From an uncultured Oscillospiraceae bacterium (GTDB lineage Bacteria > Bacillota > Clostridia > Oscillospirales > Acutalibacteraceae), in NCBI GenBank assembly GCA_900540865.1, contig UQHH01000014.1:1-48621 (forward strand): 48,621 nt of DNA, given 5' to 3'. Below the pieces are notes generated by a model. It was not told the origin of the DNA. It ran no database searches and saw nothing but the letters and a program-made list of their open reading frames with translations. Position numbers and translations under genes: made by a program. Shown here in pieces: positions 23,010-31,531 of the stretch (its first letter is position 1; every line of letters begins with the position of its first letter).

Positions 23010-23867
23010 TTAATAAAACATCGTGCCGATGCCTTCGTCGGAGAACATCTCGATTAAAATGGAGTGCTCAATCCTGCCGTCGATGATATGCGCCCGTTTG
23101 ACGCCCTGCCGGACGGCCTCGACGCAGCAGTCGATTTTAGGAATCATACCGCCGCTTATAATCTTCTCCCGCTTGAGGCTCGGTACGTCGCTGACGTTTA
23201 CGACGGGAATCAGCGTGCTTTCGTCCTCCCTGTCACGCAGAAGGCCGCGGATGTCGGTCATCAAAATCAGCTTGCACGCGCCGAGCTTTGCCGCGATGCT
23301 TGCCGCCGCGATGTCCGCGTTTATGTTGTAAACCTCGCCGTGGTACCCGCCCGCTATGGTCGAGATAATCGGCACATAGCCCTTTTCAATCGCGTCTTCG
23401 ATTACGCCGGAATTGACCTCCGTGATTTCGCCTACAAAGCCCAAATCCTCGGCTGTAACCAGCTTTTCCGCCATAATCATGCGGGAGTCGAGCCCGCAAA
23501 GGCCGAGTGCCTTACCGCCGTGCTCCTCAAGCTGCTGGACAAGACCCTTGTTGACCTTGCCCGCGAGCACCATCTGAACGATTTCCACAGTCTCCTCGTC
23601 GGTGACGCGCATGCCGTTTACGAATTTGCTTTCCTTGCCGACCTTATTGAGCATTTCGCTGATTTCGGGGCCGCCCCCGTGGACGAGCACGACGTTGATG
23701 CCCACAAGCTGCATGAGCACAATATCGCTCATAACGGCGCTTTTCAGCTGAGGGCTTACCATCGCGTTGCCGCCATATTTAACGACAATCGTCTGTCCAG
23801 CAAATTTTTGTATATACGGCAGCGCCTGTATGAGCACCTGCGCGCGCTTTTCGCTTGTTATATCCAT
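23010..23867 (-). CDS. argB: Acetylglutamate kinase
   Basis: 285 residues. Phosphorylates N-acetylglutamate, the second step of arginine synthesis. VKYGGNAM (about 24-31), LVHGGGPEI (about 60-68) and the C-terminal SGGMIPKIDCCVEAV substrate/nucleotide block are present. GGAGGG lies about nine bases before ATG. Arginine-inhibited forms carry an extra N-terminal helix; here about 18 residues precede the first strand (ITSEKRAQVLIQALPYIQKF), compatible with feedback control, but that is inference. Confidence 0.95.
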   Translation of the reverse strand: MDITSEKRAQVLIQALPYIQKFAGQTIVVKYGGNAMVSPQLKSAVMSDIVLMQLVGINVVLVHGGGPEISEMLNKVGKESKFVNGMRVTDEETVEIVQMVLAGKVNKGLVQQLEEHGGKALGLCGLDSRMIMAEKLVTAEDLGFVGEITEVNSGVIEDAIEKGYVPIISTIAGGYHGEVYNINADIAAASIAAKLGACKLILMTDIRGLLRDREDESTLIPVVNVSDVPSLKREKIISGGMIPKIDCCVEAVRQGVKRAHIIDGRIEHSILIEMFSDEGIGTMFY

Positions 23868-24157
23868 GAAAATGTCCCTCCGGAGTCAAATTCTGTTTTT
23901 TTATTGTCAGCAAAGGCAGAAACCGCCAGCCTGGGCACACAAAGAAGCAGAAGCTTCTTGAATTTTCTGTACAGACCACGTGCAGATTTTTCAGGTAAAT
24001 TGGTTGAGGCCGGGTGCGTAAGCAACCGATGCATATTTAATGAAACCACATTTTGGGGATGATATTTGCGTATAGGCGGGGTGCGCATGCGACTGCCGCG
24101 TATCCGGGATACGCAAAGGAGCGGCAAGCCCCGAATATACCAAAGAACACCCAAAAA
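23868..24157 (-). other. Intergenic region between argJ and argB with foldable core
   Basis: About 290 bp without a gene. Around 24065-24130 several inverted repeats compete: a 17-bp palindrome GCGTATCC-G-GGATACGC, TGCCGC with GCGGCA around it, and TTTGCGTAT paired with ATACGCAAA. This could be a processing or attenuation structure. An ARG-box-like site is listed separately. Confidence 0.5.
24030..24043. promoter_or_regulatory. ARG-box-like site upstream of argB
   Basis: TGCATATTTAATGA matches 12 of 14 positions of TGMATWWWWATKCA, the ArgR/AhrC operator core. It lies about 165 bp before the argB start, so it may control an internal promoter. Weaker than the site upstream of argG. Confidence 0.35.
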
Positions 24158-25381
24158 TCAGGTGCGGTAGTCGCCGTTTATCTTTACATAATCATAGGTT
24201 AAATCACAGCCGTAGGCCTCTGCGGCAAAGAAACCGTCGTTTAGGGCAATTTTGATTGTTATTTCCTTTTCGCTTAAAATGTCTTTTGCCTTATTCTCAG
24301 AAAATTCAATGCCCGCGCCGTTTTTGCAGACGGGCAGCGTTCCCTTACAGGAGGAAAACGCCACATCTACCTTATGAATATCAACATCACAGCCGCTGTA
24401 ACCGATGGCACACAGCACCCTGCCCCAGTTTGCGTCGGCGCCGAACATAGCGGCCTTTAGGAGGCTTGAGCAAATGACCGTTTTCGCAACGCTCTTTGCA
24501 TCCTCTTTTGTCCTTGCCCCGGTAACGGAACATACGAGCAGCTTCGTCGCGCCCTCGCCGTCACCCGCGAGCATTTTGGAAAGCTTTTTACAAAGAGCTG
24601 TCAGCGCCTGTACAAACGCCCTGTAATCTTCGTTCTTCTCAGTAATTTCGGCGTTGCCAGCCATACCGGACGCCATAATGGTGAGCGTGTCGTTCGTGGA
24701 GGTATCGCCGTCGACGCTTACCATATTATAGGAATCCCCGGCTGCCTCCTTGAGCGCTTCATGAAGCATATCCGGTGAAACGGCGGCGTCGGTCGTCAGG
24801 AAGCTCAGCATCGTGCCCATGTTGATATGTATCATGCCGCTGCCCTTTGCAATGCCACCGATGGTTACGGTTTTCCCATCCAGGGTGAGCACGGCGGCCG
24901 CTTCCTTTTTGACGGTATCGGTCGTCATGATGGCTTCCGCCGCGTCGGTGCCGCCCTCCTTGGAAAGAAGGGCAAAAAGCTCCTCCGCCTTATTTTCAAT
25001 CGGCTCAATCGGCAAAACCTGGCCGATGACCCCGGTAGACGCGACAATAACGTCCTCAGGAGCGATTTGAAGCCTTTTCGCCGCGATTTCACACATACGG
25101 TTCGCTTTTTCCAGTCCATCCGCGTTGCAGGTATTGGCGTTGCCGCTGTTTGCGATAACCGCCTGCGCCCTGCCGTTTTTCAGGTGCTCCTGTGTGACGA
25201 GCACCGCGGAGCTTTTGACCAGGTTCTGCGTATAGACGCCCGCCGCGCTGCAGGGAACGTCACAGGCAAGCAGCATCAAATCACGCTTCGTATGGTTATT
25301 CGGTTTAATGGAGCAGCATACACCCGCCGCCGTAAAGCCCCGCGGGGATGTGACCGTTCCGTCTATCAACTGGTAAGGCAT
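24158..25381 (-). CDS. argJ: Glutamate N-acetyltransferase / ornithine acetyltransferase
   Basis: 407 residues. Moves acetyl from acetylornithine to glutamate; bifunctional forms also use acetyl-CoA. The proenzyme cleaves itself before a Thr: GMIHINMGT190MLSFLTTDA corresponds to the usual GMI-P-NMATML block, with Gly in place of the common Ala before Thr190. The NSGNANTC (about 78-85) and DGDTSTNDT motifs are present. Its presence shows that the cluster uses the energy-saving cyclic route. Follows argC by 27 bp. Confidence 0.95.
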   Translation of the reverse strand: MPYQLIDGTVTSPRGFTAAGVCCSIKPNNHTKRDLMLLACDVPCSAAGVYTQNLVKSSAVLVTQEHLKNGRAQAVIANSGNANTCNADGLEKANRMCEIAAKRLQIAPEDVIVASTGVIGQVLPIEPIENKAEELFALLSKEGGTDAAEAIMTTDTVKKEAAAVLTLDGKTVTIGGIAKGSGMIHINMGTMLSFLTTDAAVSPDMLHEALKEAAGDSYNMVSVDGDTSTNDTLTIMASGMAGNAEITEKNEDYRAFVQALTALCKKLSKMLAGDGEGATKLLVCSVTGARTKEDAKSVAKTVICSSLLKAAMFGADANWGRVLCAIGYSGCDVDIHKVDVAFSSCKGTLPVCKNGAGIEFSENKAKDILSEKEITIKIALNDGFFAAEAYGCDLTYDYVKINGDYRT

Positions 25382-25408
25382 AAAATGTCCTCCTAAAGCC
25401 GCCGCGCG

Positions 25409-26443
25409 TTAAAAAGCGGGCGGTACGATTTCAAGCCCTGTTTTTTCGTCGAGCCCGAATATGATGTTCATATTTTGAACTGCCTGCCCCGCCGCGCCCT
25501 TGACCATGTTATCGATGGCGGAAACGGCAACGAGCCTGTTTGCGCGCGTATCAATATGCAGCGAGATGTCGCAGAAATTTGAGAATTTGATGTCGTGGAT
25601 GTCAGCGCACGCGCCGTCCGGCAAAAGCCGGATAAAATATTCATCGCGGTAAAATTCTTCATAAGCCGCCCTGATTTTTTCCTTTGTCGCGCCATCGCTT
25701 AGCATCGCGTAGCACGTGGAGAGAATACCGCGGTTTATTGGCAGCAGGTGCGGCACAAAGGTAATCGTCACCTTTTCATCCGCGAGATGAGAAAGCGTCT
25801 GCTCGATTTCCGGCGTATGGCGGTGGCTTGCTACCTTATAGGGGTGGAAGCCCTCGTTCAAATCGGGGTAATGCGTGTTCTGGGACAGCCCCCTGCCTGC
25901 GCCCGTTACGCCTGATTTGCAGTCCGCTACGATGCCCTTGTTGGAGATAAGCCCCGCCTTAATCGCGGGGGCGAGCGCGAGCGGCACACCTGTCGTATAG
26001 CAGCCGGGGTTCGCTATTGTCTTTTTGCCCTTTATCTGGTCCCGGAACAGCTCCGGCAGCGCGTAAACGGAATTTTTATGAAGTTCCTTGTCCTTATACT
26101 CCCCGCCGTACCATTGCTTATAGTCGTCCTCGTTTTCCAAGCGGAAGTCCGCGCCAAGGTCAATAAAAATTTTTTCCCGCTCGCAGCATTCCTTTGCAAT
26201 GTCCTGAGAAAGCCCGTGCGGGAGCGCCGCGAACACCACGTCGCTTTTATCTATCACGTCCTGTGCTGTTTCACAAACCATGTCGTTTAAACGGCGGTAC
26301 GCCGGATAAACGGAAGAAATCGGCTTTCCTTCAAAGGACACGGAGCTGATTGCGGCAATCTCCGCCTGCGGATGCTGCATGAGCAGGCGCACAAGCTCCG
26401 CGCCCGCGTAGCCCGTCGCGCCGATGATTCCTGCTTTTATCAT
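25409..26443 (-). CDS. argC: N-acetyl-gamma-glutamyl-phosphate reductase
   Basis: 344 residues. NADPH-dependent reduction of N-acetylglutamyl phosphate to the semialdehyde. The N-terminal Rossmann loop GATGYAGAELVRLL (about 8-21) and the active-site Cys148 in NPGCYTTG are intact, followed by SGVTGAGRG and the HRHTPEIEQ segment with the catalytic His. Full family length. It follows argH by 65 bp on the same strand. Confidence 0.95.
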   Translation of the reverse strand: MIKAGIIGATGYAGAELVRLLMQHPQAEIAAISSVSFEGKPISSVYPAYRRLNDMVCETAQDVIDKSDVVFAALPHGLSQDIAKECCEREKIFIDLGADFRLENEDDYKQWYGGEYKDKELHKNSVYALPELFRDQIKGKKTIANPGCYTTGVPLALAPAIKAGLISNKGIVADCKSGVTGAGRGLSQNTHYPDLNEGFHPYKVASHRHTPEIEQTLSHLADEKVTITFVPHLLPINRGILSTCYAMLSDGATKEKIRAAYEEFYRDEYFIRLLPDGACADIHDIKFSNFCDISLHIDTRANRLVAVSAIDNMVKGAAGQAVQNMNIIFGLDEKTGLEIVPPAF

Positions 26444-26508
26444 AAAAGGTCTCCCCTTCTGTTTTCCTTCGTTACTGAGCTTTATTGCAAATGAGCATTG
26501 GCAAGCCG

Positions 26509-27879
26509 TTATTGCAGCGCCTTACGTACCTTTGCGGCCTGCTCAAGCACATTTTTGGTTGCGGGGCCGCCGTATGCCGCGCGCCCGTTGACGCACGCCT
26601 CCAGCGAAATCGCGTCAAAAACGCCTTCGTCGAACGTACCGCATACCTTTTTGTATTCCTCAAGCGGCAGCGTTTCGAGCGTAAGCCCCAGCTCAATGCA
26701 TTTTGCGACCAGCGTTCCAGTCGCCTTATACGCGTCGCGGAACGGCAATCCCTTTTTGACCAGATAATCGGCGCAGTCGGTCGCGTTGATAAACCCGCCC
26801 GCTGCGGCCCTGCGCATATTTTCCGGCAGAACCTTCATGGTGTCGAGCATTGGGGTAAAGGCCGTCAGGCACATCTTGACCGTGTCTACCGCGTCGAAAA
26901 TGGCCTCCTTGTCCTCCTGCATATCCTTGTTGTACGCAAGCGGAATGCCCTTCATGACGGTGAGCAGCGTCATCAGGTCGCCGAACACGCGCCCGGACTT
27001 GCCGCGCACCAACTCCGCGATGTCTGGATTCTTTTTCTGCGGCATGATGCTGGAGCCCGTCGAAAACGCGTCGTCCAGCTCAATGAACTTAAACTCCCAC
27101 GAGCACCACATGATGATTTCCTCAGAAAAACGGGACAGGTGTACCATGATAATGGAAAGTACAGAAGCCAGCTCCATACAGAAATCACGGTCTGAAACAC
27201 CGTCCAGGCTGTTCATGGTAATATCAGAAAAACCAAGAAGCTTTGCCGTTACCGACCTGTCTATTGGATAGGTGGTGCAGGCAAGCGCTCCCGAGCCGAG
27301 CGGCATGACGTCCATGCGCTCCTTACAATCCTGAAGGCGTGACAAGTCGCGCGTGAGCATCTGCGCGTACGCCATAAGATGATGGCCGAAGGTAATCGGC
27401 TGTGCCCGCTGTAAATGCGTATAGCCGGGCATAACGGTTGCGGCGTACTGCTCCGCCTTGCCGCAGATAACCATTACAAGCTCCTTGAGCAGGGCCTCGA
27501 TGCGGCCGCATTCGTTCCTAAGCGTCATTTTAATATCGAGCGCCACCTGGTCGTTGCGGCTGCGCGCCGTGTGCAGGCGTTTGCCCGTATCTCCCAGGCG
27601 CGCGGTCAGCTCGCCCTCGATAAACGTATGGATGTCCTCGGCCTCCGGGTCGATTGCAAGCGCGCCGGACTCAATATCCTTTAAAATACCGGAAAGACCA
27701 TCGCAGATTTTCTCCGCCTCGCCTTTCTCAATGATGCCGCACTGGCCGAGCATGGTTGCGTGGGCGATGCTGCCTTCTATGTCCTCTTTATACATACGCT
27801 GGTCGAACGGGATGGAGGAATTGAAATCGTTTGTGGTTTTGCTGATTTCCTTCTGAAAACGCCCTGTCCAAAGCTTCAA
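26509..27879 (-). CDS. argH: Argininosuccinate lyase
   Basis: 456 residues from TTG at 27879. I prefer this start because GAGGTGA lies five bases before it and the protein then opens LKLWTGRF, as family members do; GTG at 27888 lies inside that ribosome site. Splits argininosuccinate into arginine and fumarate. Signature GSSIMPQKKNPD (about 276-287) and the TARSRNDQVA block (about 104-113) are intact. Separated from argG by 282 bp containing hairpins. Confidence 0.94.
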   Translation of the reverse strand: MKLWTGRFQKEISKTTNDFNSSIPFDQRMYKEDIEGSIAHATMLGQCGIIEKGEAEKICDGLSGILKDIESGALAIDPEAEDIHTFIEGELTARLGDTGKRLHTARSRNDQVALDIKMTLRNECGRIEALLKELVMVICGKAEQYAATVMPGYTHLQRAQPITFGHHLMAYAQMLTRDLSRLQDCKERMDVMPLGSGALACTTYPIDRSVTAKLLGFSDITMNSLDGVSDRDFCMELASVLSIIMVHLSRFSEEIIMWCSWEFKFIELDDAFSTGSSIMPQKKNPDIAELVRGKSGRVFGDLMTLLTVMKGIPLAYNKDMQEDKEAIFDAVDTVKMCLTAFTPMLDTMKVLPENMRRAAAGGFINATDCADYLVKKGLPFRDAYKATGTLVAKCIELGLTLETLPLEEYKKVCGTFDEGVFDAISLEACVNGRAAYGGPATKNVLEQAAKVRKALQ

Positions 27880-28161
27880 TGGATTCACCTCATAAAATCA
27901 GTACACGGGGCGGAGAAAAATCGTCCGCCCCTGTGACATTTTGTTTTTTAGTTTTACACCCCACAACCGCGGGGAATTTATAACCGTCTGCCGTACTGGA
28001 ACCAACATGAAGATATGGCGGCAGATGCTGCCATATCCCCCAGAAATGCGGTGCGGTTTACCGGGAAACTGTTTGCAAATGCAAACCGCCACCGCTAAAA
28101 AGGCAGTGCTCTCATATTTCGAAAGTCTGCCTGTGAAGCCTTCCGGTCCACACCCGGAAAA
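27880..28161 (-). other. argG-argH intergenic region with hairpins
   Basis: The minus strand reads, in order, a GGCAG...CTGCC hairpin followed by five T (a likely terminator after argG, about 28095-28130), the 8-bp hairpin GATATGGC/GCCATATC (about 28012-28037), and an 11-bp hairpin at 27904-27935. It also carries TGCCGTACTGGAACCA (27989-28004, plus strand), shared with the mnmA upstream region. No gene seen. Confidence 0.5.
27904..27935 (-). promoter_or_regulatory. Hairpin just upstream of argH
   Basis: GGGGCGGA (27907-27914) pairs with TCCGCCCC (27924-27931) and the stem is extended by CAC/GTG. On the minus strand it ends about 15 bases before the argH ribosome site and lacks a T run, so it is more likely a stability or translation element than a terminator. 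Confidence 0.5.
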
Positions 28162-29382
28162 TTATTTAATCAGGCCCTTTTTGGCGCGCACCTGAATCGG
28201 CAGGCCAAACAGGTTGATGAACCCGGCGGAATCGTTCTGGTCGTAAACCTCGTCCTCGTCGAAGGTCGCGATTTCCTCATCGTAGAGGGAATACGGAGAG
28301 GTTACGCCCGCGTCCATGATATTGCCCTTGTAAAGCTTTAATTTTACGTCGCCCGTAACGGTCTGCTGCGTGCTGTCGACAAACGCGGAAAGCGCCTCTC
28401 TTAAAGGGGTGTACCACTGTCCGTAATAAACAAGCTCGGCAAAGCGGTTTGCAACGGTTTCTTTATAATGCTGCGTGTCGCGGTCAAGGCAGATTTCCTC
28501 AAGCTTGCTGTGCGCGGCGTAAAGGATGGTGCCGCCGGGCGTTTCGTACACGCCCCTGGCCTTCATGCCGACAAGCCTGTTCTCTACCATATCGACAATA
28601 CCAACGCCGTTTCTGCCGCCGATTTCATTGAGCGTTTTGACAATGGAAACCGCGTCGAGCTTTTCGCCGTTTACGGCGACCGGCTCGCCTTTTTCAAACG
28701 TTACCGTAACATATTCCGGCTTGTCGGGCGCCTGCTCCGGCGACACGCCGAGCTCGAGGAATCCAGGCTCGTTATACTTCGGCTCGTTCGCCGGGTCTTC
28801 CAGGTCGAGCCCCTCATGCGAAAGATGCCAGATGTTTTTATCCTTGCTGTAGTTTGTTTCCCTGTTGATTTTCAGCGGGATTCCCTTCTCCTCCGCGTAG
28901 GCAATCTCTTCCTCTCTGGACTTGAACTCCCACGTCCGCCACGGGGCGATAATCGTCATATCGGGCGCATACGCCTTGATGGCAAGCTCAAAACGCACCT
29001 GGTCGTTACCCTTGCCCGTGCAGCCGTGACAGATGGCGTCGGCTCCTTCCTTGAGCGCGATTTCGACAATCCTCTTCGCGATAATCGGCCTTGCAAACGA
29101 AGTACCCAGCAGGTACTTGCCCTCATACACGGCGCCCGCTTTGAGCGTAGGCCATACGTATTCCTCAATAAATTCCTTGTTCAGGTCCTCTATGTAAAGC
29201 TTTGACGCGCCTGTCTTGATTGCCTTTTCCTCAAGTCCGTCAAGCTCGGTCCCCTGGCCTACGTCGCCGGATACGGCGATGACCTCGCAGTTGTCGTAAT
29301 GCTCCTTGAGCCACGGGATAATAATGGACGTATCAAGCCCGCCGGAATAAGCCAATACAACCTTTTTAATCTTCTTTTCCAT
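28162..29382 (-). CDS. argG: Argininosuccinate synthase
   Basis: 406 residues from ATG at 29382 (MEKKIKKVVLAYSGGLDTS), with GGAGG upstream; a frame to 29460 starts upstream of the mapped promoter -10. ATP-dependent joining of citrulline and aspartate. The PP-loop AYSGGLDTSI (about 10-19), GCTGKGNDQVRFE (about 117-129) and the citrulline/aspartate-binding segments are intact. First gene of the arginine run, with its own promoter and an ARG-box-like operator. Confidence 0.96.
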   Translation of the reverse strand: MEKKIKKVVLAYSGGLDTSIIIPWLKEHYDNCEVIAVSGDVGQGTELDGLEEKAIKTGASKLYIEDLNKEFIEEYVWPTLKAGAVYEGKYLLGTSFARPIIAKRIVEIALKEGADAICHGCTGKGNDQVRFELAIKAYAPDMTIIAPWRTWEFKSREEEIAYAEEKGIPLKINRETNYSKDKNIWHLSHEGLDLEDPANEPKYNEPGFLELGVSPEQAPDKPEYVTVTFEKGEPVAVNGEKLDAVSIVKTLNEIGGRNGVGIVDMVENRLVGMKARGVYETPGGTILYAAHSKLEEICLDRDTQHYKETVANRFAELVYYGQWYTPLREALSAFVDSTQQTVTGDVKLKLYKGNIMDAGVTSPYSLYDEEIATFDEDEVYDQNDSAGFINLFGLPIQVRAKKGLIK

Positions 29383-29440
29383 GATGAATTCCTCCGTATC
29401 TAAAATATAAGCTGATTTTTCTATAAACCGTATGGCTACC

Positions 29441-29492
29441 ATTATACACCCCTTATGCAAAAAATCAAGTCTTTTATGTATAATTATTCAAC
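29441..29492 (-). promoter_or_regulatory. argG promoter with ARG-box-like operator
   Basis: Minus-strand TTGATT (29468-29463) and TATAAT (29446-29441) are 16 bp apart. Upstream, plus-strand 29475-29492 reads TATGTATAATTATTCAAC, matching 16 of 18 positions of the ARG box TNTGAATWWWWATTCANA. An arginine-responsive ArgR/AhrC-type regulator, not encoded in this window, would be expected to bind here. Confidence 0.7.
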
Positions 29493-29644
29493 ATCAGGCG
29501 TTTTTGTAGCCCTAAACAAAAAGACAACGAATTGCAGCGGCGGAACTATACAAATTATGGGAAAGCATTCATTTGCGCCGCTGTCTATATTTTTAACCGG
29601 ACTGCGCAACGCAATGCCGCCTTCCGGCGGGAGCCTCGGCCAAA

Positions 29645-29678
29645 TGTATATTATACATATTTTTTTGTATATTATACA
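29645..29678. promoter_or_regulatory. Twin 13-bp palindromic operators
   Basis: TGTATATTATACA occurs at 29645-29657 and again at 29666-29678, 21 bp apart start to start, two helical turns, so both face the same side of DNA. The second overlaps the -35 box of the 29739 gene. The centre is odd (TGTATA-T-TATACA), unlike an ARG box. Cognate regulator unknown. Confidence 0.7.
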
Positions 29679-29693
29679 CATCAGTGCTATAAT
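29665..29693 (+). promoter_or_regulatory. Promoter of the flavin reductase-SDR operon
   Basis: TTGTAT (29665-29670), a 17-bp spacer and a perfect TATAAT (29688-29693). The rest of the 29383-29738 gap holds the argG control region and a short GC hairpin near 29617-29630. Confidence 0.75.
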
Positions 29694-29738
29694 CAGCATA
29701 AACTGAACCGACCATAATCATACTTGGAGGGACCGCAA

Positions 29739-30248
29739 ATGAAAGGCTTTCAGGAAATCAATTGCAACCAGATAAAAGATAATCCCTTTACGCTCATCAG
29801 CAAGGACTGGATGCTCGTCACCGCGGGCACGGAAGAAAAATACAACACCATGACCGCAAGCTGGGGCGGCGTCGGCTTTTTATGGAACAAAAACGTCGCG
29901 TTTACCTTTATCCGCCCGCAGCGCTACACGCTCGAATTTATTGACCGGAACGAATATTACACGCTTTCCTTCTATGGGGAGGAAATGCGTAAGGCACTCT
30001 CCTTCTGCGGCTCGAAATCCGGCAGGGATTACGACAAGGCCAAGGAAACGGGGCTTGTTCCCGTATTTGACGAAAATGCGCCGTACTTTGAGCAGGCGCG
30101 CCTGGTGCTCGTCTGCCGTAAGCTCTATAAGCAGGACTTTTCTCCCGCATGTTTTATCGACCAGACGCTCGATTCCAATTACAAGGAAAAGGACTACCAC
30201 AAAATGTTTATCGGCGAAATCGTAAAGGTGCTCGTTAAAAAAGACTGA
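29739..30248 (+). CDS. Flavin reductase-like (FMN-binding split barrel) protein
   Basis: 169 residues from ATG at 29739, with TTGGAGGG upstream. The opening FTLISKDWMLVTAGTEEKYNTMTASWGGVGFLW and RPQRYTLEFID match the flavoredoxin/flavin reductase-like family that binds FMN in a split barrel. The remaining motif is FCGSKSGRDYDK. Probably an electron-transfer or NAD(P)H:flavin reductase; partner unknown. The SDR gene follows by 25 bp. Expression is likely set by the twin palindromes upstream. Confidence 0.88.
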   Translation: MKGFQEINCNQIKDNPFTLISKDWMLVTAGTEEKYNTMTASWGGVGFLWNKNVAFTFIRPQRYTLEFIDRNEYYTLSFYGEEMRKALSFCGSKSGRDYDKAKETGLVPVFDENAPYFEQARLVLVCRKLYKQDFSPACFIDQTLDSNYKEKDYHKMFIGEIVKVLVKKD

Positions 30249-30273
30249 CCTATGCCGGGCGGAGGAAGTATAA

Positions 30274-31011
30274 ATGGAAAAAACCGTACTCATTACGGGC
30301 GCGTCACGCGGAATCGGCGCGGGCTGCGCCCTGCTTTTTGCGAAGCACGGCTACAATGTAGCGGTTCACTATAATAAAAGTGAAAAGCAGGCGCTGGAAA
30401 TCAAGGCGCAGGCGGAATCCTCCGGCGTACTCGCGGCGGCGTTCCAGGCGGATGTGAGCGATAGTGCGCAGGTGAACCGGATGATGGCAAGCGTGCTCAA
30501 CACATTTGGCCGCATTGACATTCTCGTTAACAACGCGGGCATTGCGCAGCAAAAGCTTTTACCGGATATCACGGATAAAGACTGGCAGGCTATGCTCGGC
30601 ACCAATTTAAGCGGCATGTTCTACTGCTGCCGCGCGGTGCTCCCCCATATGCTGCGGGAACACCGCGGGGCAATTGTCAATATTGCGTCCATGTGGGGGG
30701 TTACCGGCGCGAGCTGCGAGGTACACTACTCCGCGGCAAAAGGCGGCGCCGTCACGCTGACCAAGGCGCTGGCGAAAGAGGTCGCTCCCAGCGGAATCCG
30801 CGTCAACTGCGTCTGTCCCGGTGTAATCCAAACAGAGATGAACGCACAGCTGTCCGGTGAGGCTTTGGAATACTTAAAGGCGGAAACGCCTCTCGGCCGC
30901 CTCGGCACGCCTCTCGACGTCGCCAAGGCCGTCTGCTTTCTGGCGGAGGAGGAGCATTCCTCCTTTATCACCGGCCAGGTTTTAAGCGTAGACGGAGGGT
31001 TTGCCGTTTAA
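30274..31011 (+). CDS. SDR oxidoreductase, YmfI / EF-P 5-aminopentanone reductase type
   Basis: 245 residues. A classical SDR with cofactor loop TGASRGIGAGCALLFAKHGYNV (about 8-29), NNAGIAQQKL (about 86-95) and the catalytic Ser-Tyr-Lys in SMWGVTGASCEVHYSAAKGG (about 140-159). The SMWG-TGASCEVHYSAAK block and the NYNKSE-like VHYNKSEKQAL are characteristic of YmfI-type proteins, which reduce a 5-aminopentanone group on elongation factor P; FabG is the alternative and lacks that block. No efp gene is in the window. Confidence 0.8.
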   Translation: MEKTVLITGASRGIGAGCALLFAKHGYNVAVHYNKSEKQALEIKAQAESSGVLAAAFQADVSDSAQVNRMMASVLNTFGRIDILVNNAGIAQQKLLPDITDKDWQAMLGTNLSGMFYCCRAVLPHMLREHRGAIVNIASMWGVTGASCEVHYSAAKGGAVTLTKALAKEVAPSGIRVNCVCPGVIQTEMNAQLSGEALEYLKAETPLGRLGTPLDVAKAVCFLAEEEHSSFITGQVLSVDGGFAV

Positions 31012-31032
31012 TCAGGCGTCCCTAACATATAA

Positions 31033-31080
31033 AAAAACAAGGCCGTCCGGCTTCTTTGAGTCGGATGGCCTTGTTTTTTT
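31033..31080 (+). terminator. Terminator after the SDR gene
   Basis: A 12-bp stem with one G-T pair (31038-31049 with 31062-31073), an A run before and seven or more T after. It may serve the converging XRE gene as well. Confidence 0.88.
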
Positions 31081-31113
31081 CATGAATTGAAATGAACTGA
31101 CGGCGTTACCTAC

Positions 31114-31335
31114 CTACCTTCTGTACGGCTGCGGGACATCTGTAAGCCCCAGAATATAATCGGTGCTAACCTTGTAAAACCTGGCGAGGGAAATCAGCAT
31201 TTGCGCGGGCGTATCCTGTTCTCCCCGCTCGCAGCGGGCGTATTTATCCGCTTTTACGTTTATAATCGATGCGATTTGGTTATAGGTAAGGCACCTTATT
31301 TTGCGTATTTCTCTCATTCTTTCATAACGGTTCAT
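31114..31335 (-). CDS. Small XRE-family regulator
   Basis: 73 residues from ATG at 31335, chosen by AAAGGAGGTG seven bases upstream. A Cro/cI-type HTH fills the protein (CLTYNQIASIINVKADKYARCERGEQDTPAQMLISLARFY), ending in the common STDYILGLTD tail. Divergent from a second XRE gene across a 196-bp gap that contains palindromes, so the two may cross-regulate. Confidence 0.88.
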   Translation of the reverse strand: MNRYERMREIRKIRCLTYNQIASIINVKADKYARCERGEQDTPAQMLISLARFYKVSTDYILGLTDVPQPYRR

Positions 31336-31466
31336 TTTTTCACCTCCTTTCCAAGCCGCTCGCGGCTTCTCTCCTGCCATTTACTTTTTCCTAAAAACAA
31401 ATGGGCAGATTCCCTGTTATTTTGATATTTCCACCCCTTGCTTTTACAGCATTTCTTTTTTCATAC

Positions 31467-31513
31467 GTGAATTTCACTTAAAAAGTCATAAGCGATAACC
31501 ACTTAGGCGATAA
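31467..31513. promoter_or_regulatory. Candidate operators between the divergent XRE genes
   Basis: GTGAATTTCAC (31467-31477) is a perfect odd palindrome. GCGATAA is repeated at 31492-31498 and 31507-31513, with TAAG...CTTA flanking the first copy. These are the kind of short repeats used by Cro-like regulators. Confidence 0.4.
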
Positions 31514-31531
31514 TTATACAGGGGTGTTGCC

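Noticed and set aside
23064..24062. 332-codon plus-strand frame opposite argB
   Set aside because: Runs through a complete argB gene and its promoter gap with no family features.
27898..28092. 64-codon minus-strand ORF in the argG-argH gap
   Set aside because: No ribosome site, and it covers inverted repeats; no recognisable family.
27880..28161. T-box leader before argH
   Set aside because: No AGGGUGGNACCGCG-type antiterminator sequence on the minus strand.
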